Origin: Streptomyces scabiei 87.22
Lineage (GTDB): Bacteria > Actinomycetota > Actinomycetes > Streptomycetales > Streptomycetaceae
Length of the DNA: 64,000 nucleotides
Reading direction: 5' to 3'
Assembly: GCF_000091305.1 (NCBI RefSeq)
Contig: NC_013929.1
Span: forward strand, 5,208,001 to 5,272,000
The translations under genes and the position numbers were made by a program. Of this stretch, positions 24,959 to 34,419 are shown in pieces. A model generated the notes under the pieces. The model was not told the origin of the DNA and made no database searches. It saw only the letters and a list, made by a program, of their open reading frames with translations. Positions within the stretch are counted from its first letter, which is position 1. The number at the start of each line of letters is the position of its first letter.

Positions 24959-27900
24959 TCAGATCTGGTGCGGCTCCAGGTCCCGTCCGACGCGCTGCCA
25001 GGACCGGACCAGCGTGGTGACCGGATGGGCTCGGCCCAGCAGATGGGTCAGCCGGGCCACCGCCCTCTCCTGAAGCTGTACGGCCTCCTCGCTGCCGGTC
25101 TCCCGGAGGGTGACCGCCAGGTTGCCCATGCCGACCAGCACATCGGGATGGTCCGGGCCGAACCGTCGGCGCAGTCCGTCCACGGCCCGGCGCTCCCAGT
25201 GCTCGGCCCGGTCGTGCAGCCCGCGGTCCCCGTAGGTGTTGGCCAGGTTGAGGCCGGCGGACAGGACGGACGGGTGGTCGTCCCCGAGGGTGGCGGCCAG
25301 ACAGTCGCGGGCGTGGCGGCTCAGCTCCTCGGCCGTCTCCGTGTTGCCGAGGGCCCGGTGGTACATGGCGAGGTTGTTGAAGCAGTACATGGTGAACGGG
25401 TGCTCGGCGCCGAACGAGTCCCGGTATCCGCCGAGCACCTCCTCGACCTGCCGGACCGCCCGCGCGGGACCGTCCTCGGCGTCCGTGGCGTAGTAGTCCG
25501 CGGCGAGGTTGAGCCCGCAGGCGAGGACCTCGGGGATCGTGCTGCCGTAGCGGTCGTGGTAGCGGGCGTACGTCTTCCAGGTCTCCTCCGTGATCCGCAG
25601 CGCCTCGGCGGTGCGGCCCGCCTTGCGCAGGGAGACGGCGAGGCTCTTGTCGGCCTGGAGGACCTCCGGCACCCCCGGATTGAACACTTGTTCGAACCCC
25701 TCGCGGACCTCGCGCAGGAACTCGGCTGAGGTCCGGTAGTCGCCGAGGTCGCGCAGATCGCGTGCGTGGAGCCCCTTGGTGGCGAGGGTGTACGGGTGCG
25801 TGGGGCCCAGCAGCGCGGTGCGGCGGCGGACCGTGTCCTCGTCGAGCCGGCGGGCGGCCTCGCTGTCGCCGGCCAGCCGGAAGTCGATGGCGAGGTTGTT
25901 GGCGGCGGACAGGGTCCGCGGATGGTCCTCGCCGAAGACGGCCGCGAAGCCCTGGTGGATCCGGGTGTCCAGCTCCAGGGCCTCCTTGAAGCGGCCCAGC
26001 GCCCGGTAGTCGGCGGCGACGCTGCCGGAGGCGATGAGGACGGTCGGATGGGCCTCGCCGAACAGCCTCCGCCTGCCGTCCCTGGTGCTCTCGTCCATGG
26101 CGACGGCGGCCTGGTAGTCGCCCTGGGCCCGCAGCACGTTCGCGAGCTGGAACCGCAGGTTGAGGATCTGCTCGTCGTCCCGGTCCCCGAACGCGTCGGT
26201 CCACAGCTCGTGCAGCTGGATGGCCTGGGTCCGCGCGGCCTGCAGTTCTCCCCGCCTGTTCAGGTAGCGGACGCGGTCCACCATCAGCTGGCGGGGTTCG
26301 TCCTGGGTGCAGGAACGGATGTTCGACGGGGTCAGGTGGGGCCAGATCACCTCCAGACCGGGCCACTGCGCCGGATCGTCCACGGCGCCCTCGCTGGGCC
26401 GCGCGGCGGCGAGGATGCGGTGCACCTGGTGCATGGTCTCCAGGTGCCGCTGCTCGTCCAGGCTGTCGCGCACCGCCGCCTGCACCAGCCGGTGCACCTG
26501 GATCGAGTTGTCGGCCGAGTCGACCTTGGCGAGCGCGAGGCGGTTCAGGGCCTGGGTGACCCGGCCGAGCATGTAACGCGCCCGCAGGTCACGGTCGTAC
26601 GGGAGAAGCGCGTCGATCATCGCGTCGCTGCTGATCAGGGACATCGAGATGGGCTCGGCGGCGAAGAAGGCGCACAGTTCGAGGAGCCGGGCGGCGGCCG
26701 GTGACTCCTCGCGCAGCCGGGCGATGGAGATGTTCCAGGTGGCGCCCACGGAGGACGGGTACTCGACCGCGTCCACGGCCTCCTGCACGGACAGCACCCG
26801 CGTCGACTGCTCCCTCAGCTGCTCGATGTACTCCTCCACCGGGGTGGCCGTCGTCTCCAGCCAGGCCGCCGCGACCTCCACCGCGAGCGGCAGGTCGCCC
26901 AGCGCGTCCGCGACCCGGTCCGCGTCGCCCTCACGCAGTCCCGGCACCCGGCGGCACAGGTGCTCCACGCTCTCCTCGCGGGTGAAGACCTCCATCTCCA
27001 GGGACTGGACCGCGGTCGAGGCGGGCCGGGCGCGGGTGGTGACCAGGACGTGGCCGTAGACATGGCCGGGCAGCGGCGCGGAGCGTTCCGGGAAGAGGTG
27101 CAGCGCCTTGTCCAGGTCGGGGACGTTGTCGAAGATCAGCAGCCAGCGCTCGCACGGGTCCCCCTGCCGCAGCGCCGCCATGGCCGCCTCGGCCGCCTCG
27201 GCGACGTCGTCGCCGACGGGCAGGTCCAGCTCCTGGGCGAGCGCGGCCACCTTCGGCAGGACCAGGTCCGGCTGCTCGGCGTCGATCCACCACACGAGGT
27301 CGTAGTCCGCCTTGAACCGGTGCGCGTACTCCCGGGCCAGCTGTGACTTGCCCACCCCGCCCAGGCCGTGCAGCACCTGCGGCAGCCGCTGTCCGGAGCG
27401 GCCGCTGACCAGGCGCTCCCGCAGCCGGTCCAGGATCGGCGAGCGGCCGGTGAACCACGGGTAGCGGGGCTGGACGTTGGAGATCCGGGTGCCGGTGCGG
27501 GGGAAGCGCGCGGTGCCGCCGGGCGGCGCGGGCCGGATGTCCGGGTGGTCGAGGCCGGCCAGCAGCGTGGTGTACGCCCGCTCCTCGTCCAGCCGGGTCA
27601 GGTCGATGGCGCCCCGGCCGGAGTGCGGCAGGCTGAGCCGGACGTCGTCGACGCGCACCGCCACCGGCCGGTTCCGGGGTTTGCGCCCCCCGGCGCGCAC
27701 GGCGCCGTCCCAGGCCCGGCGGGCCCGCCGGGAGTTGAGGAACGCGGGGGAGACCACGGCGAGCAGCCGTTCGGAGTCGTCGTCGGTGTCCGTCTCCTCG
27801 GCGCCGGAGCCGTTGCCGGGGCGGCCGTCGCCGCCGGGCAGCCCGTCGGCGTGCTGCGTCAGCTCCCGGACGTCCGTCGGCACCACCTCGAAGCCCGCGC

Positions 27901-28966
27901 CGCGCAGCACCGACTCCAGCCAGTCCACCCACATCCGGTCCTCGGAGACGTGGTATAGCACCAGCCGGGAGACGGGCAGCGGCCGCCTGCGGGTGTACGC
28001 GGCCTTGTACCGGGCCCGTTTCTCCTCGCCGATCACGGGCAGCCGGGTGACCCTGCCCTCGGAGACGACGGCGGTGACCCGTTCGCAGGCGCTCAGCATG
28101 GAGTTGGCCGTCTTCGGCGGGTCGCCGAAGGCCGCGAGGATCTCCTCGTAGGCGTAGTACGGCTGGTAGAGGACCTCCATCGACGACCAGTAGTCGGTGA
28201 GCCGCTCGCCGTCCAGGCCGGCCGGCAGTCCGGCGAAGCGCTCCCGGGCCAGGGCGCGTCCCGCGTCGAGCTTGTCCTTCTCGCCGAGGTCGATGCGCAT
28301 GGCGAGGGGCATGATGCGGATGCCCTTGTGGCCGAACCGCTCCCTGACGCTCTGCGCGACGGCCGCGGCGCCCTCGATGCTCTGGCCGCTGAGGGTGTAG
28401 CAGACGACCAGGGTGTTGGGCATCTGCACGGTGCAGACGTCGGCGAGGTCGCTGAGACCGGTACGGCTGTCGATCAGCGTGTAGTCGTAGTGGCGCCGCA
28501 TGTCCGCGCGCATCGCCTCGAAGAACCGGCCCCCGCCGTAACTGGCGTAGAAGAGGTCCCAGTCCATGTTGCCGATCATCGGGTAGTCGTCGTGGCGGCG
28601 GCCGGCGGACAGGAAGTCCAGGCTGCCGCCGTCGGGGAACGACCAGTCGAGGGTCAGGGCGTGCGGGCGGACGCGGGCGTACCGACGGTGCCAGTCCGGG
28701 GCGCGGCCGGGCAGGTCGCGCAGCGCCTCGCGGCGGTAGTCGCCGATGAGATTGCTCAGCCCGGGGGTCGCCCGGAGCATCGCGGGGTTCAGGAAGGGGT
28801 GGAAGAACTTGTGCAGGCCGGGGGCCTCCAGGTCCCAGTCGACGGCCAGGACGCGGTGTCCGCCGGCGGCCAGGATCCACGCCACGTTCGCGAGCGTCAT
28901 CGTCCGCCCGGTGCCGCCCTTGTACGAGTAGAACGTGATCACCGTGCCGTTGCGGTTCTCCGTCAT
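24959..28966 (-). CDS. fxsT: FxSxx-COOH system tetratricopeptide-repeat NTPase (FxsT)
   Basis: 1335-aa multidomain protein. Residues 1-300 are a MinD/ParA-like ATPase whose deviant Walker A reads YKGGTGRTM, with Arg where most relatives have Lys. Residues about 330-470 are a TIR-like domain (LVLYHVSEDRMWVDWLESVL). Residues about 510-860 are an NB-ARC/STAND NTPase with P-loop GLGGVGKS and Walker B WLLIFDNV. From about 900 to the end run tetratricopeptide repeats of the Kinesin-light-chain type (repeating GxxHPxTL units). In FxSxx RiPP loci such proteins accompany the precursor and radical SAM enzyme; their job is unknown. The architecture resembles immune STAND sensors. It is the last gene of the fxs cluster. 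Confidence 0.92.
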   Translation of the reverse strand: MTENRNGTVITFYSYKGGTGRTMTLANVAWILAAGGHRVLAVDWDLEAPGLHKFFHPFLNPAMLRATPGLSNLIGDYRREALRDLPGRAPDWHRRYARVRPHALTLDWSFPDGGSLDFLSAGRRHDDYPMIGNMDWDLFYASYGGGRFFEAMRADMRRHYDYTLIDSRTGLSDLADVCTVQMPNTLVVCYTLSGQSIEGAAAVAQSVRERFGHKGIRIMPLAMRIDLGEKDKLDAGRALARERFAGLPAGLDGERLTDYWSSMEVLYQPYYAYEEILAAFGDPPKTANSMLSACERVTAVVSEGRVTRLPVIGEEKRARYKAAYTRRRPLPVSRLVLYHVSEDRMWVDWLESVLRGAGFEVVPTDVRELTQHADGLPGGDGRPGNGSGAEETDTDDDSERLLAVVSPAFLNSRRARRAWDGAVRAGGRKPRNRPVAVRVDDVRLSLPHSGRGAIDLTRLDEERAYTTLLAGLDHPDIRPAPPGGTARFPRTGTRISNVQPRYPWFTGRSPILDRLRERLVSGRSGQRLPQVLHGLGGVGKSQLAREYAHRFKADYDLVWWIDAEQPDLVLPKVAALAQELDLPVGDDVAEAAEAAMAALRQGDPCERWLLIFDNVPDLDKALHLFPERSAPLPGHVYGHVLVTTRARPASTAVQSLEMEVFTREESVEHLCRRVPGLREGDADRVADALGDLPLAVEVAAAWLETTATPVEEYIEQLREQSTRVLSVQEAVDAVEYPSSVGATWNISIARLREESPAAARLLELCAFFAAEPISMSLISSDAMIDALLPYDRDLRARYMLGRVTQALNRLALAKVDSADNSIQVHRLVQAAVRDSLDEQRHLETMHQVHRILAAARPSEGAVDDPAQWPGLEVIWPHLTPSNIRSCTQDEPRQLMVDRVRYLNRRGELQAARTQAIQLHELWTDAFGDRDDEQILNLRFQLANVLRAQGDYQAAVAMDESTRDGRRRLFGEAHPTVLIASGSVAADYRALGRFKEALELDTRIHQGFAAVFGEDHPRTLSAANNLAIDFRLAGDSEAARRLDEDTVRRRTALLGPTHPYTLATKGLHARDLRDLGDYRTSAEFLREVREGFEQVFNPGVPEVLQADKSLAVSLRKAGRTAEALRITEETWKTYARYHDRYGSTIPEVLACGLNLAADYYATDAEDGPARAVRQVEEVLGGYRDSFGAEHPFTMYCFNNLAMYHRALGNTETAEELSRHARDCLAATLGDDHPSVLSAGLNLANTYGDRGLHDRAEHWERRAVDGLRRRFGPDHPDVLVGMGNLAVTLRETGSEEAVQLQERAVARLTHLLGRAHPVTTLVRSWQRVGRDLEPHQI

Positions 28967-29075
28967 GGCCGCCGTCCTCCGCCCTGTCCGACCCGCCCTG
29001 TCCGACCCGCCTTTTGCCGTGCTCCCGTGCTCCCGTGCTCCCGTGTTTCCGTGCGTCCCCGTGACACCGGCCGCG

Positions 29076-30314
29076 CTAGCCGCACAGGTCCCCCGGGCCC
29101 CGCAGCCGCGGGGGTGCCATGCGGGGTCCCGCCGGCGGATAGGTCCGCGCGTGCGCCTCGTAGGAGGCGACGGCCTGCTTCACGGCCGTCTGCAGTTCGT
29201 TGCCGAAGGCGTCCAGGGTGCGGATGCCGCCGTTGAGGGTGCGGTGCCCGCTGCCCTCCGTCATACGGGCGGCCAGGGCCCGCTCGGTGAGCGCCGTCAG
29301 TCTCTTCTCCCGGGCCGGACCGGCGTCGTCCTCGCACCTGGGGATCATCACGCTGATCCACGGCCGCTGTTCCTCGCACAGCCGTTCCAGCAACTCCCGG
29401 CCCCTGGCGGAGCCCAGCGCCCACCGGTCGAGCAGCAGCAGTCCGGGGGCCCGGGGCGGGCCGGGTCCGAGCAGCCGGTCGGCGTCCTTCTCGAAGTCCC
29501 CGATGTTGACCTTGTAGTCCATGGTGCGCACCAGGTCGGCGGCGTGTTCGCCGAGCGGCCTGGCCGATGCCGGGTGGTACGGGTTCCAGTCGCGCGGCAG
29601 CGGGCCGTAGCAGTCGGGTTCACGGCCCGGGGGCAGGTCGGAGCGGGTGCACGCCAGGACCGTGATGTCGAACTCCGGGGGGTGGCCCAAGGCGCCGAAG
29701 GCGCTGGGCAGCGACTCGTACTCGTCGTACGTCCGCCCCTCGTCCAGCTCGGTCACCCGGGCCACGTGCACGATCTGCTTGGCCAGCCGGTACAGGGCCC
29801 GCTCGTACTCGTCCCGCAGGTACCGGAGTTTGGTCAGCCCGTAGAACCCCTCCTCCGCGTAGTCCTGGCCGAAGGACACGTGGTTGAACTGCAGGTCCCT
29901 GGCCGCGTACGGCAGTTGCACGGGTTCCACGGGCACCCATAACGCGGGGATGATCGCGTGCTCCCGGGCGGCCCCGCCGCGTGCCCGGTGACTGATCTGG
30001 CGCTGGGAGAAGGCCCACCACTCCCGCCCGCACTGTTCGCTGATGAAGTAGCGCGGCGAGTACAGCGGCACGAACACCTTGCAGCGCGCGAGGTTCTCCG
30101 ACAGTTCGTCCGTCCAGCGGGTGCCGACCGCCATGCCCTGGTCGAGGAACCCGGCCCGTGCGCCGCGCGGCAGATCGGTCATCTGCATGATGTGCGCGCA
30201 CAGTCCGTCGTACAGCTTCTTCACCCAGACGTTCGGATCGGTGTCACCGGCGTCGTTGCGCGGGGTGTGCGCGTAACTCAGGAAGAAATACGGGCTTCCC
30301 CCGCCGCCTGCCAC
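29076..30314 (-). CDS. fxsC: TIR-like protein FxsC
   Basis: 412-aa protein. The start is the GTG at 30314, directly after GAGGAGAT; this gives VAGGGGSPYFFLSYAH, the standard FxsC opening. Residues about 8-180 form a TIR-like fold (FFLSYAHTPRN, then ELSENLARCKVFVPLYSPRYF). The C-terminal half repeats a Rossmann-like pattern (GLLLLDRWAL, ISVMIPRCED). No glutamate that would make it an obvious NADase can be assigned confidently. It lies between fxsB (160-base gap) and fxsT (109-base gap with short GTGCTCCC tandem repeats). Family knowledge: FxsC co-occurs with FxsA, FxsB and FxsT; its role is undefined. Confidence 0.9.
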   Translation of the reverse strand: MAGGGGSPYFFLSYAHTPRNDAGDTDPNVWVKKLYDGLCAHIMQMTDLPRGARAGFLDQGMAVGTRWTDELSENLARCKVFVPLYSPRYFISEQCGREWWAFSQRQISHRARGGAAREHAIIPALWVPVEPVQLPYAARDLQFNHVSFGQDYAEEGFYGLTKLRYLRDEYERALYRLAKQIVHVARVTELDEGRTYDEYESLPSAFGALGHPPEFDITVLACTRSDLPPGREPDCYGPLPRDWNPYHPASARPLGEHAADLVRTMDYKVNIGDFEKDADRLLGPGPPRAPGLLLLDRWALGSARGRELLERLCEEQRPWISVMIPRCEDDAGPAREKRLTALTERALAARMTEGSGHRTLNGGIRTLDAFGNELQTAVKQAVASYEAHARTYPPAGPRMAPPRLRGPGDLCG

Positions 30315-30474
30315 ATCTCCTCGCACCCGTGACCCCCGATGCCCGGTGACTTTCCTCAGTGTAGGAAGCGGGCAGGGGCACGTGGAATATGCCGAACGGG
30401 CCCAATGCCCCCACCTTGGACGGGAATTGACGGATGCTCGAACACGCGGTCGGAGCAGGAGACACTCCACCCCC

Positions 30475-32868
30475 CTACGGCAGAACGGTCCGCCGGTGCT
30501 CCTGCGCCACCCGCCGGGCCGCACGCCGCGCGTCCGCGCTCACCTCGTCCTCCGCCAGCGCCCGACCCAGCCCCGCGACGAACCGTTCCCCGGTCCTCGT
30601 CAGCGCCCCCGACGCCGCGAGGGTGTCCACCGCCTCCGCCGTCTGGTCCCGCCACCGGGAGAACCGGGTCTCGGCCGGGCGCCCGGCTCCGCTCCGCCAC
30701 CGGGCCAGCCAGAAGTCGACCACGGCGAGATGGGCGTACGTCCCCTGCAGCAGCCCCTCCAAGGGGCGCGGGTCGGGGCGCCAGGGCGCGTAGAACAACT
30801 CCTCGCACGCCGGGTCGTACAGATCCGTCAGGTCCAGGACCGCGCCCAGCTTCACATGCTGGAACTCGTGGACGAGGAGCAGCGCCAGGGTCTCCGGCGC
30901 GGCGGGCCGCGCGATGGCCACGGCCCCGAAGGCGTCGCGGGCCGCCGAGCTGAGGTCGGCGCCCCCGGAGGAGGGCATCAGCGGGGTGACCACTCGGAGC
31001 CCGGCGGCGATCCCCGGTGCGTAGAGGGGCAGTTCGCGGCGGATCCAGGCCCAGGCCCGGGCCAGGCCGTCCCGCCACGCCTCGGCCTCCCCCTCGCCGA
31101 GCCGGGGGTGCGCCGGATGCCCGTGGCAGGCCCGCCAGGGGTCGGTGTCCTCCAGGGCCACCGACCAGCCGTCCAGCTCGAACCGCCGGCTCCCCTGCCA
31201 GGCCGGTTCCTCCGGCCCGTTGCCGGCCACGGTGTACGTCCGCCCGGCCGCGTGGACCGTGAAGCCGTCGGCGTCCGTGCGCACCACGGCACTCCCGGCG
31301 CCCGGTTCCACCGTCAGCGTCCCGAGCGAGGGCAGCCGCAGCAGCCCGTCGCGGACCGGGACGACGACCGCCGCCGGACGCCCGGCGCGCACCGCCGCGG
31401 CGGCGGCGATCTCCGCGATGCCGCGGACGGCCGTCGCGGCCGGCTCCGGACCGGCGCCGAGGGAGCCGAGCGCCCAGGGCCGTACGTAGGGGTGGGCGAG
31501 GACCGTGTCCACGGCCTCGGGTGCTTCGCCGTCGAGGGCGGCCAGGGTGTCCCACGCCTCCTCCGCGCCCTCGGTGTCCTCGGCCGCCGGTGCGTGTGCC
31601 GACGCGTGCCGTACGCGGCCCAGCAGTTCGCGGCCCAGGGCCAGCTGGTGACGGGCCAGCAGGTCCACGGTCGTGTCCGTGCCGCCGCCCGCGGCCAGCT
31701 CGTCCAGGACGGCCTCGCCGAGCACGGGTGGTGCGCACTGGTCGCTCATGTGACGGTCCCGGAGGTCGGTGATGAGGGACAGCAGGTCGGAGCAGTACAC
31801 GGAGGGGTTGCGGAACCCGCTGCCGTCGGCCCGGTAGCGATGGGCGTAGAGGCCGCCGCCGCACGAGCGCACCACCGGGCAGGAACGGCATTGCTCCGCC
31901 AGCCCGTCGAGGCCCTGCTGCCGGGCCACGATCCCGGGATGCGCGGCGACCTCGTCCAGGGTGTGGGAGAACACGTCCAGGCCGGTCGCGGGGGCCCCGT
32001 CGTGGGCGGTCTTCAGGGAGTCGGCCTGTTCGAAGGTCCCGTCGGTCTCGATCACGGCGAGGTCGGCCGGGTCCAGGCCCAGCGACTCGGTGAGGCTGCT
32101 CCCGCCGCGCAGGGTCCGCAGGACCGAGTCGAAGACCCGGACCTCCATGGTCCGTCCGGTCGCGGTCCAGCGGTCGTGGACGGCCAGCAGCCAGCGCGCG
32201 TACGCGGTTCCGTCGACGTCGTCCGCGGGCCGCGGCGGAGGGTCCTCCCAGGTGGCGTGCGGGAGCAGGAAGTCGACGCGGGGCGGGGCGAGTTCGGCGA
32301 GCGCGTCGTGGACGGCGACCGGGTCGTTGCGCAGGTCGACGGTGCAGAGGATGCCGGCGAAGAGGTGCCGGTGGCGGGGCCGGCCGAGGAGTTCGACGGC
32401 CCGGAGGACCCGGTCGTGGCTGCTGCGGCCGTCGGCGTAGCGCCGGTGCAGGTCGTTCGCGGCCCGGTCGCCGTCCAGCGAGACGCCGACCTTGATGCCG
32501 AACTCGTCGAACAGCTCCAGGAACCGCTCGTCGAGCGTGACGGCGTTGGTGTGGATCCGCAGATCCAGTGCGCACACACCGTCGAGCGCGGCGCGCAGTT
32601 CCGTGGCGGCCGCGCGCAGCCGGGCGCGCCCCGCGAGGAGGGGTTCGCCGCCGTGCAGTACGACGTGGACGGCGGTGAGCCCATGGGTCTTCGCGTGCTC
32701 GGCGACGCGTTCCGCCGTGGCGCGCAGGACGCGGCCCGACGTCACCCGGGGCCGACCGCGCCAGCTCTGGTCCGCGTGCTCGTAGACGTAGCAGTGGTCG
32801 CACGCGAGATCGCAGCGACTGTGCATCTTCAGCACGAACTGGCGCAGAGGCAGGGGCGGTCGGTCCAT
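30475..32868 (-). CDS. fxsB: FxsB radical SAM/SPASM cyclophane synthase with intact HExxH extension
   Basis: 797-aa RiPP-modifying enzyme. The radical SAM cluster motif is CDLACDHC (Cys19, 23 and 26), followed by a TIM-barrel core and SPASM cysteines around CRSCPVVRSCGGG. FxsB enzymes couple Phe and Ser side chains in the FxSxx tail of FxsA to form a three-residue cyclophane. Residues about 400-797 are a second domain with HEFQH at residues 667-671 in LLLVHEFQHVKLGAVLDL. In many homologues this extension is degenerate; here the HExxH and a downstream acidic/His region look complete, suggesting an added metal-dependent step such as beta-hydroxylation. ATG 32868 is chosen; GTG 32877 is possible. 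It lies 34 bases after fxsA. Confidence 0.93.
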   Translation of the reverse strand: MDRPPLPLRQFVLKMHSRCDLACDHCYVYEHADQSWRGRPRVTSGRVLRATAERVAEHAKTHGLTAVHVVLHGGEPLLAGRARLRAAATELRAALDGVCALDLRIHTNAVTLDERFLELFDEFGIKVGVSLDGDRAANDLHRRYADGRSSHDRVLRAVELLGRPRHRHLFAGILCTVDLRNDPVAVHDALAELAPPRVDFLLPHATWEDPPPRPADDVDGTAYARWLLAVHDRWTATGRTMEVRVFDSVLRTLRGGSSLTESLGLDPADLAVIETDGTFEQADSLKTAHDGAPATGLDVFSHTLDEVAAHPGIVARQQGLDGLAEQCRSCPVVRSCGGGLYAHRYRADGSGFRNPSVYCSDLLSLITDLRDRHMSDQCAPPVLGEAVLDELAAGGGTDTTVDLLARHQLALGRELLGRVRHASAHAPAAEDTEGAEEAWDTLAALDGEAPEAVDTVLAHPYVRPWALGSLGAGPEPAATAVRGIAEIAAAAAVRAGRPAAVVVPVRDGLLRLPSLGTLTVEPGAGSAVVRTDADGFTVHAAGRTYTVAGNGPEEPAWQGSRRFELDGWSVALEDTDPWRACHGHPAHPRLGEGEAEAWRDGLARAWAWIRRELPLYAPGIAAGLRVVTPLMPSSGGADLSSAARDAFGAVAIARPAAPETLALLLVHEFQHVKLGAVLDLTDLYDPACEELFYAPWRPDPRPLEGLLQGTYAHLAVVDFWLARWRSGAGRPAETRFSRWRDQTAEAVDTLAASGALTRTGERFVAGLGRALAEDEVSADARRAARRVAQEHRRTVLP

Positions 32869-32902
32869 GACGGTCACAGGGGTGCGGCCGGTACGGGCGG
32901 TG

Positions 32903-33100
32903 TCAGACGGAGGACTGGAAGGCCGCCACCGCGACCCGTCCCGGACCTGTCCGTTCGACGCCGTTCGACACGGCACGGGTCAGAGCGGGCGACTGCGCGC
33001 CCTTGCTCCGCGCCGCCAACTGCACCAAGGACACCCGCTCCGGACCGACGGCGGCCGTGGATCCCGACTCTTCGGCCGTGGGGTCGAGGGATGCGTTCAT
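32903..33100 (-). CDS. fxsA: FxSxx-COOH RiPP precursor peptide (FxsA)
   Basis: 65-aa peptide. It ends in AAFQSSV, exactly the F-x-S-x-x-COOH tail that names the family; Phe61 and Ser63 are the residues cross-linked by FxsB. A leader of about 50 residues includes VSLVQLAARS, the usual hydrophobic helix. The ATG at 33100 has TGAGGT upstream. The frame stays open upstream without meaning. It is the first gene of fxsA-fxsB-fxsC-fxsT, all on the minus strand. No protease or exporter is adjacent, so maturation and destination are unknown. Confidence 0.9.
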   Translation of the reverse strand: MNASLDPTAEESGSTAAVGPERVSLVQLAARSKGAQSPALTRAVSNGVERTGPGRVAVAAFQSSV

Positions 33101-33481
33101 GAAGACCTCATCAATCTGTGCGTGGAAACCGACGGGTTGCGGTCTTGCGGCTCGATGAAGCGGTTGCCGACAGGAATTTCTCACTCGAACGTCGGCAGCA
33201 GAAGAAGTTGGCGTCCGGTCGGACCGGCGGCGCCGAATATCCGGTCGGCTGCTGGTCGCGACCAGAACATAGCCGACGCCGAGGAGTGCTTCGAACGGCA
33301 ACACAAGCCTCGTCCGTATGAGGGACGGCAAACGTGAGAACCGTCTCATCCGCCGGATCCGGCGCGGGCGGGGCGGCCGGACGGTCTCGTTCCGGGGCGC
33401 GCCACGGGCCTCCGAGCACTCTCAGCCCGCGCACAGCCGGACCTCAGCCCGTTGACGGGGCGCGTCCCTAACGTCACCGCC
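33101..33481. promoter_or_regulatory. Divergent promoter region between fxsA and the dioxygenase gene
   Basis: 381 bases without a supported gene. The part nearest fxsA (33101-33260) is clearly richer in A+T than its surroundings, as expected for a promoter. I cannot assign -10/-35 elements or an operator with confidence. Confidence 0.35.
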
Positions 33482-34411
33482 ATGACGGGAAACCACACAC
33501 GCAGGACGATCACCCGGCGCCGCGCCCTCGCGGTCACCGGAGGCACGGTCGCCGCCGGAGGGCTGGTGGCGACCGGCTACCGCTCGGCGTTCGCGGACGA
33601 GAACACGAGCGGCACCGGAGCGACCGCCACGGCGTCCACGACCGCCGCAGACAGTACGTGCATGACGCTGATGTCCAGCGTCACCGAGGGCCCCTACTAC
33701 CTGGACGGCGCCCTCGTCCGCAAGGACATCACCGAAGGCAAGAGCGGTGTTCCCCTGACGCTGCGCCTCACGGTGGTGGACGCCACCGACGGCTGCACCC
33801 CGGTCCCCGGCGCGGCCGTGGAGATCTGGCACTGCGACGCCTGGGGCTACTACTCCGGCTACACCACCGCGAATCCCGGAGGCTCGGCACCGGCCGAGAG
33901 CGAGGACGGTTCGACCGCCGACGACGCCACGTATCTGCGCGGCTATCAGATCGCCAACGCGAACGGGGTCGTCAAGTTCGAGACGATCTTCCCCGGTTGG
34001 TACACCCCGCGCACCTGCCACATCCATGTGAAGGTGCACACCGGCGGCGAGAAGGAGGACGGCACCTACGAGGGCGGCAAGGTCAACCACACGGGCCAGT
34101 TCTTCTTCGACGACGAGATCGCCCGGCAGGTCTTCACCCTGGAGCCGTACTCCCGGCACAGCGGCAGCTACACCACCCTCGACGACGACATGGTCTACGA
34201 CGGAAGCGGCGCCGCCGGCGGCCTGCTCACCCTCGAAGCGGTGAAGAAGGCGAACCCCGCCCGCGGTTACAAGGGCTTCCTCACCCTCGGCATCGACCCC
34301 GACGCCGAGAACACCGGCGCCGGCGGCGGTGCCGGGGGCGGCGAAGGGGGCGCGCCTCCGTCCGGCGAGCCCCCGGCGGACGGGGCCACCGGCTCCGAGC
34401 CGGCCTCGTAG
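33482..34411 (+). CDS. Tat-exported intradiol ring-cleavage dioxygenase-like protein
   Basis: 309-aa secreted protein. The Tat signal is TRRRALAVTGG near residue 12. The intradiol core runs from about residue 55 to 245: EGPYYLD carries the first Tyr ligand, VEIWHCDAWGYYSG marks the beta-sandwich, and WYTPRTCHIHVKV carries the second Tyr and the two His ligands of the Fe(III) site. The tail is Gly/Ala/Pro-rich. Exported intradiol dioxygenases are widespread in actinomycetes and may act on lignin-derived catechols; substrate unknown. ATG 33482 is preferred over GTG 33452 because it gives a normal signal peptide. Confidence 0.9.
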   Translation: MTGNHTRRTITRRRALAVTGGTVAAGGLVATGYRSAFADENTSGTGATATASTTAADSTCMTLMSSVTEGPYYLDGALVRKDITEGKSGVPLTLRLTVVDATDGCTPVPGAAVEIWHCDAWGYYSGYTTANPGGSAPAESEDGSTADDATYLRGYQIANANGVVKFETIFPGWYTPRTCHIHVKVHTGGEKEDGTYEGGKVNHTGQFFFDDEIARQVFTLEPYSRHSGSYTTLDDDMVYDGSGAAGGLLTLEAVKKANPARGYKGFLTLGIDPDAENTGAGGGAGGGEGGAPPSGEPPADGATGSEPAS

Positions 34412-34419
34412 GGACGCGC

